Origin: Roseovarius sp.
GTDB lineage: Bacteria; Pseudomonadota; Alphaproteobacteria; Rhodobacterales; Rhodobacteraceae
Assembly (NCBI GenBank): GCA_021775255.1
Contig: JAJFIA010000021.1
Coordinates: 1-64,000, forward strand
Reading direction: 5' to 3'
DNA length: 64,000 nt
Below are positions 33,076-43,548 of this stretch, in pieces. Position 1 is the stretch's first letter; every line of letters starts with the position of its first letter. The position numbers and the translations under genes are program-made. Under the pieces are notes generated by a model, which ran no database searches, was not told where the DNA came from, and saw nothing but the letters and a program-made list of their open reading frames with translations.

Positions 33076-33087
33076 TTCAATCGCTCC

Positions 33088-33480
33088 TTAGAATACGGTG
33101 CAAAGCACTTCGCCGCCGATATTCTGGCTGCGCGCAGTTGCATCCGACATCACACCCTTTGAGGTGGAGACAATCGACACACCGAGGCCCTGACGAACCA
33201 CCGGGATGTCCTTGACGCTCAGGTAAACGCGACGACCGGGCTTTGACACCCGCTTCATTTCGCGAATAACCGGTTCGCCTTCGTAATATTTGAGGCTGAC
33301 CTCGATGGCCGGATGGCCGTCTTTGCCGGTGGTCTCCTCAAAGCCGCGGATATAGCCTTCATCCGCCAGCACATTAAGCACACGCACGCGCATTTTCGAC
33401 GCCGGAACCAGAACGGTGGATTTGCCACGCATCTGGCTGTTGCGGATACGGGTCAGCATATCGCCGATAGGATCATTCAT
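33088..33480 (-). CDS. rpsH: 30S ribosomal protein S8
   Basis: [61 protein letters not shown]. Confidence 0.97.
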   Translation of the reverse strand: MNDPIGDMLTRIRNSQMRGKSTVLVPASKMRVRVLNVLADEGYIRGFEETTGKDGHPAIEVSLKYYEGEPVIREMKRVSKPGRRVYLSVKDIPVVRQGLGVSIVSTSKGVMSDATARSQNIGGEVLCTVF

Positions 33481-33491
33481 AACTGCTCTCC

Positions 33492-33797
33492 TTACCAGCT
33501 TGACTTCACAACGCCCGGAGCCTGACCATTCGAGGCCAGATCCCGCAGCGCGATCCGCGACACTTTGAGTTTGCGGTAATATGCATGCGGACGACCGGTC
33601 AGTTGGCACCGGTTGTGCAGGCGCGTGGCCGAGCTGTTGCGCGGCAGTTTCGCCAGCTTCAGCGAGGCGCGAAAACGCTCTTCCATCGGCTTTTCCTGGT
33701 CACTTACAATCGCCTTCAGTTCGGCCCGTTTGGCGGCATATTTTTCCACCAGTTTCGCGCGCTTCACTTCGCGTTCGATCATTGCTTTTTTAGCCAT
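33492..33797 (-). CDS. rpsN: 30S ribosomal protein S14
   Basis: [43 protein letters not shown]. Confidence 0.97.
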   Translation of the reverse strand: MAKKAMIEREVKRAKLVEKYAAKRAELKAIVSDQEKPMEERFRASLKLAKLPRNSSATRLHNRCQLTGRPHAYYRKLKVSRIALRDLASNGQAPGVVKSSW

Positions 33798-33816
33798 AAT
33801 TCTTTCTCCCGCTGCT

Positions 33817-34380
33817 TTAGCTGTTGAAGGGCATGTTGAAATGCTTCAACAGCGCCTTGGCTTCAGCGTCGGTTTGCGCCGTTGTTACGATGATGACATC
33901 CATGCCCCAAATCTCATCAACCTTGTCAAAGTTGATCTCGGGGAAAATGATGTGCTCCTTGATGCCCATGGCGTAATTGCCGCGCCCGTCAAAGCTTTTG
34001 TCGGACACACCACGAAAATCGCGGATACGCGGCATGGCAACGGTGATCAAACGATCCAGAAAATCATACATCCGGTCGCCGCGCAGGGTTGTCTTGGCCC
34101 CCATCGGCATGTCTTCACGCACCCGAAAACCCGCGATCGAGTTCTTCGCCTTGGTCACCACCGCATGCTGGCCGGCGATCGTGCTCAGATCTTCCTGCGC
34201 CGATTTGGCTTTCTTGGAATCGCGTACCGCCTCTGCGCCGCAGCCAATGTTGAGAACGATCTTCTCAAGCTGTGGCACCTGCATCGCGTTCTTGTACCCG
34301 AATTCCTCGGTCATCGCGGCGCGGATGCTTTCTTTGAACAGCGTCTTCAGACGCGGGGTATAGTTTGCCGTATCAAGCAT
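33817..34380 (-). CDS. rplE: 50S ribosomal protein L5
   Basis: [64 protein letters not shown]. Confidence 0.97.
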   Translation of the reverse strand: MLDTANYTPRLKTLFKESIRAAMTEEFGYKNAMQVPQLEKIVLNIGCGAEAVRDSKKAKSAQEDLSTIAGQHAVVTKAKNSIAGFRVREDMPMGAKTTLRGDRMYDFLDRLITVAMPRIRDFRGVSDKSFDGRGNYAMGIKEHIIFPEINFDKVDEIWGMDVIIVTTAQTDAEAKALLKHFNMPFNS

Positions 34381-34684
34381 CAATCACATCCCCCGTGGTT
34401 TTGGCGAAACGCACCTTCTTGCCGTCTTCGATTTTGAATCCAACGCGGGTGGGTTTGCCGTTTTTATCCAGCATCGCCAGATTGCTCAGCTCAACGGGCA
34501 TCGCTTTTGGGATGCGCCCGCCCTGTTCTGCCTGCGATTGCTTGGTATGGCGAATGGCCATGTTCACACCGTCAACCACGGCCTTGCCAGCCTTTGGATC
34601 CACGGAAGCGATGGTGCCGTCCTTGCCCTTGTCCTTGCCGGCAAGCACGCGAACCTTGTCGCCTTTTTTCAGTTTGGCAGCCAT
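34373..34684 (-). CDS. rplX: 50S ribosomal protein L24
   Basis: [39 protein letters not shown]. Confidence 0.97.
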   Translation of the reverse strand: MAAKLKKGDKVRVLAGKDKGKDGTIASVDPKAGKAVVDGVNMAIRHTKQSQAEQGGRIPKAMPVELSNLAMLDKNGKPTRVGFKIEDGKKVRFAKTTGDVIDA

Positions 34685-34685
34685 A

Positions 34686-35054
34686 TCACAGCACCTCCGG
34701 CGCGAGCGAGATGATTTTCATGAAATTCCTGGCGCGCAATTCGCGGACAACCGGCCCGAAAATACGGGTGCCGACCGGCTCGCCTGAATTGCTCAGGATC
34801 ACGGCGGCGTTGCTGTCAAAACGAATGGCGGTGCCGTCTTCACGGCGAACGGCCTTGGCGGTGCGCACAACGACGGCTTTACGCACATCGCCTTTTTTCA
34901 CACGGCCGCGCGGGATGGCTTCTTTCACCGATACAACAATCACGTCACCGACGCTTGCGTATCTGCGTTTTGAGCCTCCCAATACCTTGATGCACTGAAC
35001 ACGGCGCGCGCCGCTGTTGTCAGCAACTTCAAGGTTGGTCTGCATCTGGATCAT
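34686..35054 (-). CDS. rplN: 50S ribosomal protein L14
   Basis: [57 protein letters not shown]. Confidence 0.97.
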   Translation of the reverse strand: MIQMQTNLEVADNSGARRVQCIKVLGGSKRRYASVGDVIVVSVKEAIPRGRVKKGDVRKAVVVRTAKAVRREDGTAIRFDSNAAVILSNSGEPVGTRIFGPVVRELRARNFMKIISLAPEVL

Positions 35055-35121
35055 TAGGTGTCTCCCGACCTTTGGGGTAACAACCCCAGGGTTTCGATTA
35101 AACTGAAACTGTTCTCAGGCG

Positions 35122-35352
35122 CTACGCCTCCAGAACCTCCCAGCGTTTGGTTTTCGATCTTGGCGCACATTCAATAATGCGGACCTGATCGCCCACTTTG
35201 AAGGTGTTCTGCTCATCATGCGCCCGATATTTTTTCGATTTCCGAATGGTCTTTTGCAAAACCGGGTGCTTGAAACGGCGTTCAACTGATACCGTGATTG
35301 TTTGCTGATTTGCGTCAGAGGTCACGACGCCTTGCAGGATACGCTTTGGCAT
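35122..35352 (-). CDS. rpsQ: 30S ribosomal protein S17
   Basis: [47 protein letters not shown]. Confidence 0.97.
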   Translation of the reverse strand: MPKRILQGVVTSDANQQTITVSVERRFKHPVLQKTIRKSKKYRAHDEQNTFKVGDQVRIIECAPRSKTKRWEVLEA

Positions 35353-35363
35353 AAGTGCTCTCC

Positions 35364-35570
35364 TTATTCTTCGCTTGCCGCAGCAGCGGCTTTTTCATTC
35401 AAAATGGTCTTGACCCGTGCCGCATCCCGGCGCGCGGTTTTCATCCGTGCAGGGTTTTCAATCTGGCCGGTCGCCGCCTGAAAGCGCAGGTTGAACTGCT
35501 CTTTTTTCAGGCTCACCAGCTCCTCGCGGAGCTGATCAGGTGTTTTGTCACGTAGTTCCTGGGCGTTCAT
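35364..35570 (-). CDS. rpmC: 50S ribosomal protein L29
   Basis: [57 protein letters not shown]. Confidence 0.97.
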   Translation of the reverse strand: MNAQELRDKTPDQLREELVSLKKEQFNLRFQAATGQIENPARMKTARRDAARVKTILNEKAAAAASEE

Positions 35571-35923
35571 GCGCCTATTCCTTTCAACATCACCGGCAGG
35601 CCGCTTAATGCGTCACCCTGATTCCAGTGGAGTTCAGTATGAAGGGGCCCAATACGCCCGGTAGGTGCATATTGCAAGCCCTCATTGACCAGAAAACGCA
35701 GCTTTTATCCTAATGCAATTTGGTTTGATCCGCAGGGTGGGGTTTGAGCCGCCCAGGAAACGCTCCGTGAAAACGTTTGAGGCTATAACGACGCCAGCCC
35801 GGGAAATTCACGCGCGCAAAGCAAGACTTCTGCACAACTCAACGCTTTGCTAAAAATTCCAGCACCCGCCCGGGTGGGTGCTCCGCACGACCTGCGCCAA
35901 ACCGACTATCGGCTGATAAATTT

Positions 35924-36030
35924 CAAGGCGCAGGGCCTCGTGGGTCACGTCTTCATTCACCCCGTCGATCTCAAACATGATCCGGCCGGGTTTGACCTTG
36001 GCCGCCCAGAAATCAACCGAGCCTTTCCCC
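35924..36030 (-). pseudogene. Degenerate internal fragment of rplP (about 35 codons of L16), direct repeat of 52812-52918
   Basis: [35 protein letters not shown] versus intact L16 [35 protein letters not shown]; 98/107 nt identical by hand count; lacks the L16 N-terminus and true C-terminus. Confidence 0.93.
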
Positions 36031-36032
36031 AT

Positions 36033-36739
36033 GCATCAGCGGTCCAGACCGGAACAAGGTCGCGGGCCCGTCCGGTGACGACATTGAACACGCCAGCGGG
36101 CACCCCTGCCCGCACTGCCAGTTTGGCAAGCGCAAGGGCGAAAAACGGCGTTTCGCTGCTGGGGTGCGCAACAATTGTGCGGCCAGCCGCCAGCGCCGCT
36201 GCGGCCTTGCGTGTCAGCATTGCGGCGGGGAAATTCCACGGTGTGATCAGCGCGGCGACGCCAATCGGTTCGCGCCAGACTCCGACTTCAGCGGCTTCCG
36301 GATGTGATGTCACGCTTTCAATATTCGGGCGCTTTGCCTATTCGGCGTAATATTCGATGAAAGATGCCGCGTAGTCGATTTCGCCGCGCGCCTCGGAAAT
36401 CGGTTTGCCTTGTTCGACGACCATGATGCGGGCTAGATCCTCTTTTGCCACCATGATCAGATCAAACCAAGTTCGCAGGATGGTCGCGTGGCCCTGTGGC
36501 AGACGCGCGGCCCAGTCGCCAAAGGCGGCTTGGGCACAATCGGCCGCCGCGCCTGCTGTGGCGGCGTCCATCGCTGGTACATCCGCGATCACAGCCTGAG
36601 TCGCCGGGTCAGTCACCTCAATCCGTGCGCCATTCGGGGCCGCGCACCAGATCCCGTTGATATAGGCATCAGTAGGAATGAGCGCTGTGCCGGTCAGGCC
36701 GATGTTGGTTGCTGTGGTTTGTGTCATAGGTGCGGTCAC
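36033..36739 (-). pseudogene. Aldehyde dehydrogenase (GabD-like) N-terminal fragment with in-frame TAG, truncated at the rplP-fragment junction
   Basis: FIEYYAE-stop(36338-36340)[52 protein letters not shown] continues in the same frame; homology ends at ...VPVWTADA where rplP' sequence begins. Confidence 0.9.
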
Positions 36740-36740
36740 A

Positions 36741-37514
36741 TCAAAATCCTTCCGTCCGGCCTGTCAAAAGGCTGCCGTCTGTGGCTAAATTCAAGTCTGA
36801 TCCACCCTGGCGAAGGGCATCCCAGAGCAGGCATTGGATGCTGCTAAGGCACGGCACTTTCAACACGCTCTCAAGTTCATCCAGCGTTTGCATCGCGCGG
36901 ATGGCGGTGCATGAAATGAACAACGCGTCCGCTTCCGGGTGATGCGCCGCGCGCGCGGCCTGTTTAATCGAACCCGGCGACAGCAGCGCCATGTCTGCAT
37001 CACTTTCGATACCCAGATGCGTCTGTTTCAGCACTTCGATACCGTTCGAACGGAAATAATCGGCAACCTCTTCACCGACCTCCGTGAGATAGGGGGTCAT
37101 TAGAGCAATGCGTTTTGCGCCAATTGCGGTAAATCCGTTCAAGGCGGCAGTGGCTGGTGTGACCACGGGCACGTCATCGCGCCCTGCGGCTATCTGTGCC
37201 GCAACTGTATCGAACCCCAGCGCCACCGTGGCCGAGGTGCAGCTATAGGCGATCACGTCCAGCGCCATGCCGGGTAATATCCGGCCGGCACATTCACCCA
37301 GCTGCGGGCCCATTGTGCGCAGATTTTCCAACGTCACCGGATTGGCGTTAAGCACACGGGTTGTGTGGAATTCAACGCTTTGTCCGACCAGCGCGCGGCG
37401 AAAGTCAGATTCTGTCGCCAGATCGGTGGCCAGAACGATCAAGCCAATCCGACAGGACGCGCCGCCATCGTCATAGACCAATTCAATCGGAGTCGCGGTC
37501 GCGTTTCCCATCAC
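36741..37514 (-). CDS. Asp/Glu racemase / maleate isomerase superfamily (EutA-like)
   Basis: IAYSCTSATVALG and ALFISCTAIRAMQTLDELE carry the two family cysteines; overall layout of ectoine-utilisation EutA/maleate isomerase. Confidence 0.8.
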   Translation of the reverse strand: MMGNATATPIELVYDDGGASCRIGLIVLATDLATESDFRRALVGQSVEFHTTRVLNANPVTLENLRTMGPQLGECAGRILPGMALDVIAYSCTSATVALGFDTVAAQIAAGRDDVPVVTPATAALNGFTAIGAKRIALMTPYLTEVGEEVADYFRSNGIEVLKQTHLGIESDADMALLSPGSIKQAARAAHHPEADALFISCTAIRAMQTLDELESVLKVPCLSSIQCLLWDALRQGGSDLNLATDGSLLTGRTEGF

Positions 37515-39586
37515 AATCGCCCTTCAATAGCCGTCATTTCGCGCTTGAACGGCACGGCGTCGCGGTCGATCACCTGATCCAGATTGCGCGCGTATTTATG
37601 CCCGGCATAGACGGCGGCGGCGATGGTGCCGGGCGCATATGCGTCGCCGATCAGATCAATGGATTTGATCCCCGCTGCCGCCCATTCATCCTTGCGCGCC
37701 TTGAGATCCAAAAATAGCTGATCCTCGGGCAGGCGCGCGGTAACTGGCACGATTGTATCAAACGGCGTTTCGCTTAAAGCACCGGTAAAGACGCATTCCA
37801 GCACCGCCACACCGTCTTTGACTTCGCACAGCGCCTGATTGACATGCACTTTGTCGCAGGCCTCGATCACGTTCTTGTGGATGCGGTGCTGGTCGAGCGC
37901 ATGCACCGACCATTCCGAGACAATGCCCGCCGGGGTCACATAGGTAACAATGTTGCCCTCGGCCCCCAACACCTCGGCCATCAGCGAGCCGTGGTAATAG
38001 TGATCATCGTCATAGATCAGGTAATGCTTGCCAGCGCGCTTGCCATCCATCAGGTCATCCGGCGTCAGGCAACCGCGTTCAACCAGTCCGGGGATCGCAT
38101 GTTGGTGATAGCGGGCAATCCCGTCACGCCGCCATTTTGAACCTGTGGCAATCGCCACCCGTTCAAAGCCAAAATCCATTACGGCATCAGCGTCCAACTC
38201 GCTTTCCAGATAGAGGCTGACGTTGGGTCGGGGCGTCAGCAGTATCTCGCGATGGTCTTTGACCCGTCCCCATGTAGCCATGCCCGGCAGGCGCGCCTCG
38301 CGGGCTACGCGCCCGCCCAATTCGGTGCCCTTTTCGGCCAGTGTTACCTCATAGCCACGGGCAGATAGGTGGTTTGCCGCCTCAAGCCCGGTTGGCCCAC
38401 TGCCGATAATCAACACGTTCTCGGTTTCACCCTTAGGCGTTGACCGTTCTGGGTGCCAATCCTTGCGCCATTCTTCGCCTTGCGTCGGGTTCTGAGTGCA
38501 GCGGATCGGCACACCCAATTCATCATGGGCGACGCAGATGTTGCAGCCGATACATTCGCGAATCTCGTCAATGCGGCCTTCTTCGATCTTTTTGGGCAAG
38601 AACGGGTCAGCAATGGATGGACGCGCCGCGCCGATCAAATCAAGAATACCGCTTTTCACCTGACGCACCATCGTATCAGGCGAGGTGAACCGACCCACAC
38701 CAACCACCGGCTTGGTGGTCAGCTTCTTGATGCGATTTACAAAGGGTTCTTCGACCGCTTCTGGCGCAAAGCGCGAGGTCTGGCTGTCATTGGACCAATC
38801 CGATAGGGTCACATCCCACAGGTCAGGGATTTCCGCCAACATGCCGATGGCATCCTCGGCCTCGTTCTTTTCCAACCCCTTGTTGCCCACCAGTTCATCC
38901 AGGCTGATGCGCACGGCCATTGCCGCCTCGCCGGCAATTTCATCCTGCGTGTCCAGCATGATTTCTTTCAGCAGCCGCACCCGGTTTTCCAGACTGCCTC
39001 CATATTCGTCGGTACGGTGGTTCCAACGTTTGGACAGAAAATGGAACAGCACAGACAGGTTATGCGCGGAATAGACATAGATAATGTCAAACCCGGCCCG
39101 CTTGGCGCGCCGGACCGCATTACGATGCCAGCGGCGCAGGTCGGCAATATCATCCTTGTCCATCGCCCGGCACTGCACAGGATCGCGATTGGGCGTTTGC
39201 ACTGGTAAATGGCTGGGTGACAACGGAATTTCGCGGGTATACATACTCGCCATCGAATAAGAGTTATAGGCCAGTTCGACCCCGGCCAACGACCCGTTGG
39301 CCTGAACCTTTTCAACCATAAGTTCCAGCGTCGGCAGATCGCGGTCATCCCACAGGCGCATTTCGATCAGCGGCGCGGAATCAGATGACGGATGGATTTC
39401 GCATTGTTCGGTGTTCACCACGCCCCAGCCGCCTTCGGCCTTTATCCCGCGCATAACGGCCATGCCGGTGGCGTGTTGATAACCCAAGCCATTGCAATGG
39501 GGCACCTGATAAAACCGGTTGCGTGTCACGCGCGGCCCTATTTTCACAGGCTCAAACAAGATGTCATAGCGAGGGTCGCGAGTCAT
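37511..39586 (-). CDS. TMADH/histamine-dehydrogenase-family flavoprotein (6-S-Cys-FMN, 4Fe-4S)
   Basis: MTRDPRYDILFEPVKIGPRVTRNRFYQVPHC; CIGCNICVAHDELGVPIRC Fe-S motif; C-terminal FAD/NAD-like domains NVLIIGSGPTGLEAANHL. Confidence 0.9.
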   Translation of the reverse strand: MTRDPRYDILFEPVKIGPRVTRNRFYQVPHCNGLGYQHATGMAVMRGIKAEGGWGVVNTEQCEIHPSSDSAPLIEMRLWDDRDLPTLELMVEKVQANGSLAGVELAYNSYSMASMYTREIPLSPSHLPVQTPNRDPVQCRAMDKDDIADLRRWHRNAVRRAKRAGFDIIYVYSAHNLSVLFHFLSKRWNHRTDEYGGSLENRVRLLKEIMLDTQDEIAGEAAMAVRISLDELVGNKGLEKNEAEDAIGMLAEIPDLWDVTLSDWSNDSQTSRFAPEAVEEPFVNRIKKLTTKPVVGVGRFTSPDTMVRQVKSGILDLIGAARPSIADPFLPKKIEEGRIDEIRECIGCNICVAHDELGVPIRCTQNPTQGEEWRKDWHPERSTPKGETENVLIIGSGPTGLEAANHLSARGYEVTLAEKGTELGGRVAREARLPGMATWGRVKDHREILLTPRPNVSLYLESELDADAVMDFGFERVAIATGSKWRRDGIARYHQHAIPGLVERGCLTPDDLMDGKRAGKHYLIYDDDHYYHGSLMAEVLGAEGNIVTYVTPAGIVSEWSVHALDQHRIHKNVIEACDKVHVNQALCEVKDGVAVLECVFTGALSETPFDTIVPVTARLPEDQLFLDLKARKDEWAAAGIKSIDLIGDAYAPGTIAAAVYAGHKYARNLDQVIDRDAVPFKREMTAIEGRL

Positions 39587-39773
39587 GATCTCAATCTCCG
39601 TCAAAGGGACAATTGGCTTTGGTTTGACCCAAATTCCGCTGTGGCGTTTTACCGGGCAGCTCTGAGTGCAGGTTTCAGCAGTTTTAACTTGGGTACAAGT
39701 CAAGATTATCAAAAGCTTACTTTAGGAAAATTCAAAGTAATTTCGGCGACATCCCAACATTCATGTCGGCGCG

Positions 39774-40670
39774 CTATTTGGTGTGCGACATCAATAGCGT
39801 CACAAAGCTCTCAAGTGCCAGAGTTTCACGATTACCTGACTTTGTGACAATCGCATGCCTTGAGACATAATCGGCCCCGTTACCGCCAACCTGAAACAGG
39901 CCACCTTGCGCAACCCAAGGGCTTGCATAGTGATCCGGCAAAAACCCGATGTAGCCGCCCGACAGCAACAGCGCTAACATGCCTTCCATCGTATCGACCC
40001 GCGCGACCTCTTTGACGACCCCCAAAGTATCGCGGTCGAATTCATGGTGGTATTGACGTACCACAGCCGGAAACTGCGCCAGATCCACCGTGCGCAAACT
40101 ATCCTTACCGGCCCCATACAATGGATGCCCCTTGCCGCAATAAACACCATGTGTTTCATCAAACAACGAAGAGAAAACCAAACCCGACCGGTTGCGAATG
40201 AACGGGCCAATTGCGGCGTGCAGATGTTCGTTGACCACGTCATGTTCAAGGGTCTGGCGCGGTGCCACAACCAGTTCGATTTCCACATCATTTTCGACAG
40301 AATTGAATTCCCGCAGTGCCTCGGAAATAGAAAACCGGGGATGGGTCATCAAACCGTCAACCATACCGATGGACAGACGCCCGCCCAACACACTTTTAGT
40401 TGACGCCAGAACGCCGGTAAAATCATCCAGCGATTTCAGTATCTTCTTGGTTTCGCGGAACACAACAGCCCCGCGGTCCGTCAGTTTGAAGCCACCACGC
40501 CCGCGTTCACATAGCCGCAACCCAAGGCGCTTTTCAAGATTAGAGATATGCACTGATATGGTCGAGGTCGACACGTTTAAGTAGGCCTCGGCGGCGGCAA
40601 ATCCGCGCGCCTCAGCGACAGCCACAAAAATGCGCAGCAGCCGCAGGTCGATATCAGAGACGCGCTTCAT
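39774..40670 (-). CDS. LysR family transcriptional regulator
   Basis: RVSDIDLRLLRIFVAVAEARGFAAAEAYLNVSTSTISVHISNLEKRLGLRLCERGRGGFKLT. Confidence 0.92.
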   Translation of the reverse strand: MKRVSDIDLRLLRIFVAVAEARGFAAAEAYLNVSTSTISVHISNLEKRLGLRLCERGRGGFKLTDRGAVVFRETKKILKSLDDFTGVLASTKSVLGGRLSIGMVDGLMTHPRFSISEALREFNSVENDVEIELVVAPRQTLEHDVVNEHLHAAIGPFIRNRSGLVFSSLFDETHGVYCGKGHPLYGAGKDSLRTVDLAQFPAVVRQYHHEFDRDTLGVVKEVARVDTMEGMLALLLSGGYIGFLPDHYASPWVAQGGLFQVGGNGADYVSRHAIVTKSGNRETLALESFVTLLMSHTK

Positions 40671-40830
40671 CATTGATACTCATGCATAAATTCTATCTCT
40701 TACTTTGACAAGACTAAAAGTATAATTGCGTTTATCAACATTCTTCTAAACCCGGAACGAGGCCTAAATTTGCCTTGCGCCCGCTGTGCGAGCGACCGGA
40801 AAAAATTTGATACCAAAAGGGGACTTTGCG

Positions 40831-42099
40831 ATGACACTAGACCACGACCGCGAGATCATGATTGTCGCGGATCATACCGAACATGTGACGTTCCAGGGCA
40901 CGTTGCGCAAAACCGCCAGCGGTTACGATCTGCCGATGATCGTGCACGACCGGCTGGCATTTTCGCCCGAGGAATATGTGCGCCGCTATAACAGTGTTCA
41001 GGCGCAGATGGAGGATATGGGTCTTGATGCGCTTTTGATCCGTGGCCCGGAAAACATTACCCATTTCACTGGCTATGAAACACCCGGATACTACAAATAT
41101 CATTGTGTGGTTGTGCCCAAAAACGGCCAACCAGTGTTTATGGTACGGGATTTTGAATGGATCAATTCGCCGGAATTTGCCTGGTCCACAAAACTGGCCA
41201 AAGTCTATGACTGGGATCACCCGCCCAGTGTCACGGTCAACATTCTGCAACAGCTTGGTCTGGGTGACGGCAAGCGGATCGGCGTTGAGAAACAGGCGTT
41301 CTTTTACACTGTGGACGAACATGAAACGCTGGTGCGCGACCTGCCCGGCAACACCTATGTTGATGCGACCCAGATCATGTGGAACACCCGGATGATCAAA
41401 TCCGACGAGGAAGTTGCGGTTATGCGCAAATCCGCCGCTTTGGTAGATATGGCCATGTTGGCTGGTTGGGATGCCACCGCACCGGGGGTCAGCGCCGATC
41501 ATATCAATGCCGTCGTCAACCACACCCTGTTTGAAAATGGCGGTGAATACATGGGGCTGCCGCCCTTCATTCTGGCGGGTGAACGGTCCTGCCTGCCGCA
41601 TCAGACCGGTGGTGCCAATGTGCTTAAAGACGACGACGTGATGTATTTTGAGATTTCCGCATCTCAACATCGCTACACCGCCGCATTGATGCGCACGATC
41701 TTTCTCGGCAATCCAAAAGACGAATGGGTACGCGCCTGTGAAGCCGTGATCGGTGCCACAAATGCCGCTCTTGATTTCATCAAGCCGGGTGTCACCCCGC
41801 ATGACGCGGATCTCGTCGCACGCGCCGTAACAGAAAAGGCGGGCTTTGGTGAATATCACCGCAACCGGTTGGGGTATTCAATCGGCGTCAGTTATCCGCC
41901 CGATTGGGGTGAAGGCGAGATAATTTCCCTGCGTCAGGGCGAACATCGCCCGCTGGAACCGGGGATGACCTTTCACATGCCGCCTTTGTGCCTGAAATAC
42001 CGAGAATACGGCATTGGCTTTTCTGAATCCATCGTGGTGACGGAAGCCGGATGCGAGCCGCTTTCCAAACTGGGCCGCGAGTTGATTGTCAAGAAATAG
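40831..42099 (+). CDS. M24 family aminopeptidase-like hydrolase (ectoine hydrolase DoeA/EutD-like)
   Basis: GLDALLIRGPENITHFTGYE; C-terminal RLGYSIGVSYPPDWGEGEIISLRQGEHRPLEPGMTFHMPPLCLKYREYGIGFSES resembles DoeA. Confidence 0.85.
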   Translation: MTLDHDREIMIVADHTEHVTFQGTLRKTASGYDLPMIVHDRLAFSPEEYVRRYNSVQAQMEDMGLDALLIRGPENITHFTGYETPGYYKYHCVVVPKNGQPVFMVRDFEWINSPEFAWSTKLAKVYDWDHPPSVTVNILQQLGLGDGKRIGVEKQAFFYTVDEHETLVRDLPGNTYVDATQIMWNTRMIKSDEEVAVMRKSAALVDMAMLAGWDATAPGVSADHINAVVNHTLFENGGEYMGLPPFILAGERSCLPHQTGGANVLKDDDVMYFEISASQHRYTAALMRTIFLGNPKDEWVRACEAVIGATNAALDFIKPGVTPHDADLVARAVTEKAGFGEYHRNRLGYSIGVSYPPDWGEGEIISLRQGEHRPLEPGMTFHMPPLCLKYREYGIGFSESIVVTEAGCEPLSKLGRELIVKK

Positions 42100-42110
42100 G
42101 GGCGCGCGTT

Positions 42111-43361
42111 TTGGGTGACCTGATCGCAAAACCGATCCGGGGAGAACGTGTTCTCGACAATCTCGAGACTCTGGCCCGTTTTGGATCAACCGACAGGGGC
42201 GGCATGGACCGCCCCGTCTTTTCTCCGCAATACCGTACAGCGATTGATTGGTTGGCGTCCGAAATGCGGGCCATCGGCATGACCGTACGATTGGATCCGG
42301 CGGGAAATCTGATCGGGCGTTTGGGCCCCGCCGCAGGCCCCGCTATCCTAAGCGGGTCGCACATCGACACAGTACCCGGAGGCGGAATATATGACGGCAT
42401 GTTGGGCGTTGTCGGTTCCCTGGAAGTGGCGCGATGCCTGTCGGACGTCGCACCAACCATGTCCTGCGCTTATGAGGTTGTCGCCTTTGCCGACGAAGAA
42501 GGGGCTTATATCAGTCTGTTGGGCGCGCGGGCAATGTTTGCCGAATTGCTGCAGGACGAAGTGCTTGCCGCAACCGGGCGGGACGGAACCCCGCTTGTCG
42601 ATGTGATGCGGGCGTTTGGTCTGCCGCCCGAGAAAATCCCGGATGCCGCACGCTCGCCTGATGACATTCTGGCATTTATCGAACTGCATATTGAACAGGG
42701 GCCGATTCTGGAAACAGAAGGTATCGAGATTGGTATCGTAGAAAATATTGTCGGCCTGCAAAACAGCCATCTGACATTTCACGGCCAGCCCAACCATGCG
42801 GGCACAACCCCGCACCACCTGCGCGCCGATGCGTTTCATGCCGCTTGTCTGGCCGTTTCCGAAGCATTTTGCATTGTGGAACAGCAATGCGGACCGGATG
42901 TGCGGCTGACGTTCGGAGACTGTGAAATTCTACCGGGGGCATCCAACGTTGTACCGGGCGAGGTGCGGCTAACCCAGGAAATTCGTGCCGCCACCGGTGC
43001 TGAAATCCTGCGCATTGGTGATACGGTTCTGGAATGCGCCAACAGCGTTTCGGCCCGCATCGGCGTTAGCGTTACAACCAGGGTTATTTCTGACGATGCC
43101 CCCGCAACAATGTCGCCAATCGTGATCGACGCGGTTGCGCAAGCCTGCGATCAGGTGGGTGTGCGGTCAAAGCGGATGCCATCGGGGGCCGGTCACGATT
43201 CACAACAAATCAGCAAACATGTCCCCACCGGTATGATCTTTGTTCCCAGCCGCCAAGGTCTGAGCCACAACCCAGATGAATTTACACAACCACGGCATAT
43301 CAAGCTGGGCATCCAAGTGCTTTGCAATACCGTTGTCTCGCTGATCAACGCATCCTCATGA
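42111..43361 (+). CDS. M20-family Zn amidohydrolase (hydantoinase/carbamoylase, allantoate amidohydrolase type)
   Basis: LSGSHIDTVPGGGIYDGMLGVV, FADEEGAYISLLGARA, HIEQGPILETEGIEIGIVENIVG, MPSGAGHDSQQISKHVPTGMIFVPS. Start codon uncertain (near the end of the M24 gene). Confidence 0.88.
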   Translation: MGDLIAKPIRGERVLDNLETLARFGSTDRGGMDRPVFSPQYRTAIDWLASEMRAIGMTVRLDPAGNLIGRLGPAAGPAILSGSHIDTVPGGGIYDGMLGVVGSLEVARCLSDVAPTMSCAYEVVAFADEEGAYISLLGARAMFAELLQDEVLAATGRDGTPLVDVMRAFGLPPEKIPDAARSPDDILAFIELHIEQGPILETEGIEIGIVENIVGLQNSHLTFHGQPNHAGTTPHHLRADAFHAACLAVSEAFCIVEQQCGPDVRLTFGDCEILPGASNVVPGEVRLTQEIRAATGAEILRIGDTVLECANSVSARIGVSVTTRVISDDAPATMSPIVIDAVAQACDQVGVRSKRMPSGAGHDSQQISKHVPTGMIFVPSRQGLSHNPDEFTQPRHIKLGIQVLCNTVVSLINASS

Positions 43362-43548
43362 ATGGGTGCGGCGTCCCTCCGAAAAGTATCCCTAGAGCTG
43401 TTGTCAGAGGGCGTATGCAACATATTATGTATCGTCGTTTGGTGCTTCATTTCGGAATAACGCCGCCCAAGACGGTGCGTTGCATACAGCTTTGTCGGAT
43501 ATTAAACCTGCACTTGCTTCAGGGGCCCCGATTCAGAGCGGTTGAAGA

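Noticed and set aside
34373-34383. rplE/rplX overlap suspected as a frameshift
   Set aside because: Short overlap consistent with the normal rplX-rplE junction and an rplE start at 34380; both proteins are full length.
36338-36340. TAG in the ALDH as possible pyrrolysine or selenocysteine-type recoding
   Set aside because: The gene is truncated at its 3' end and lacks the catalytic Cys domain, so it is a pseudogene; TAG replaces a usual Glu and no recoding signal is evident.
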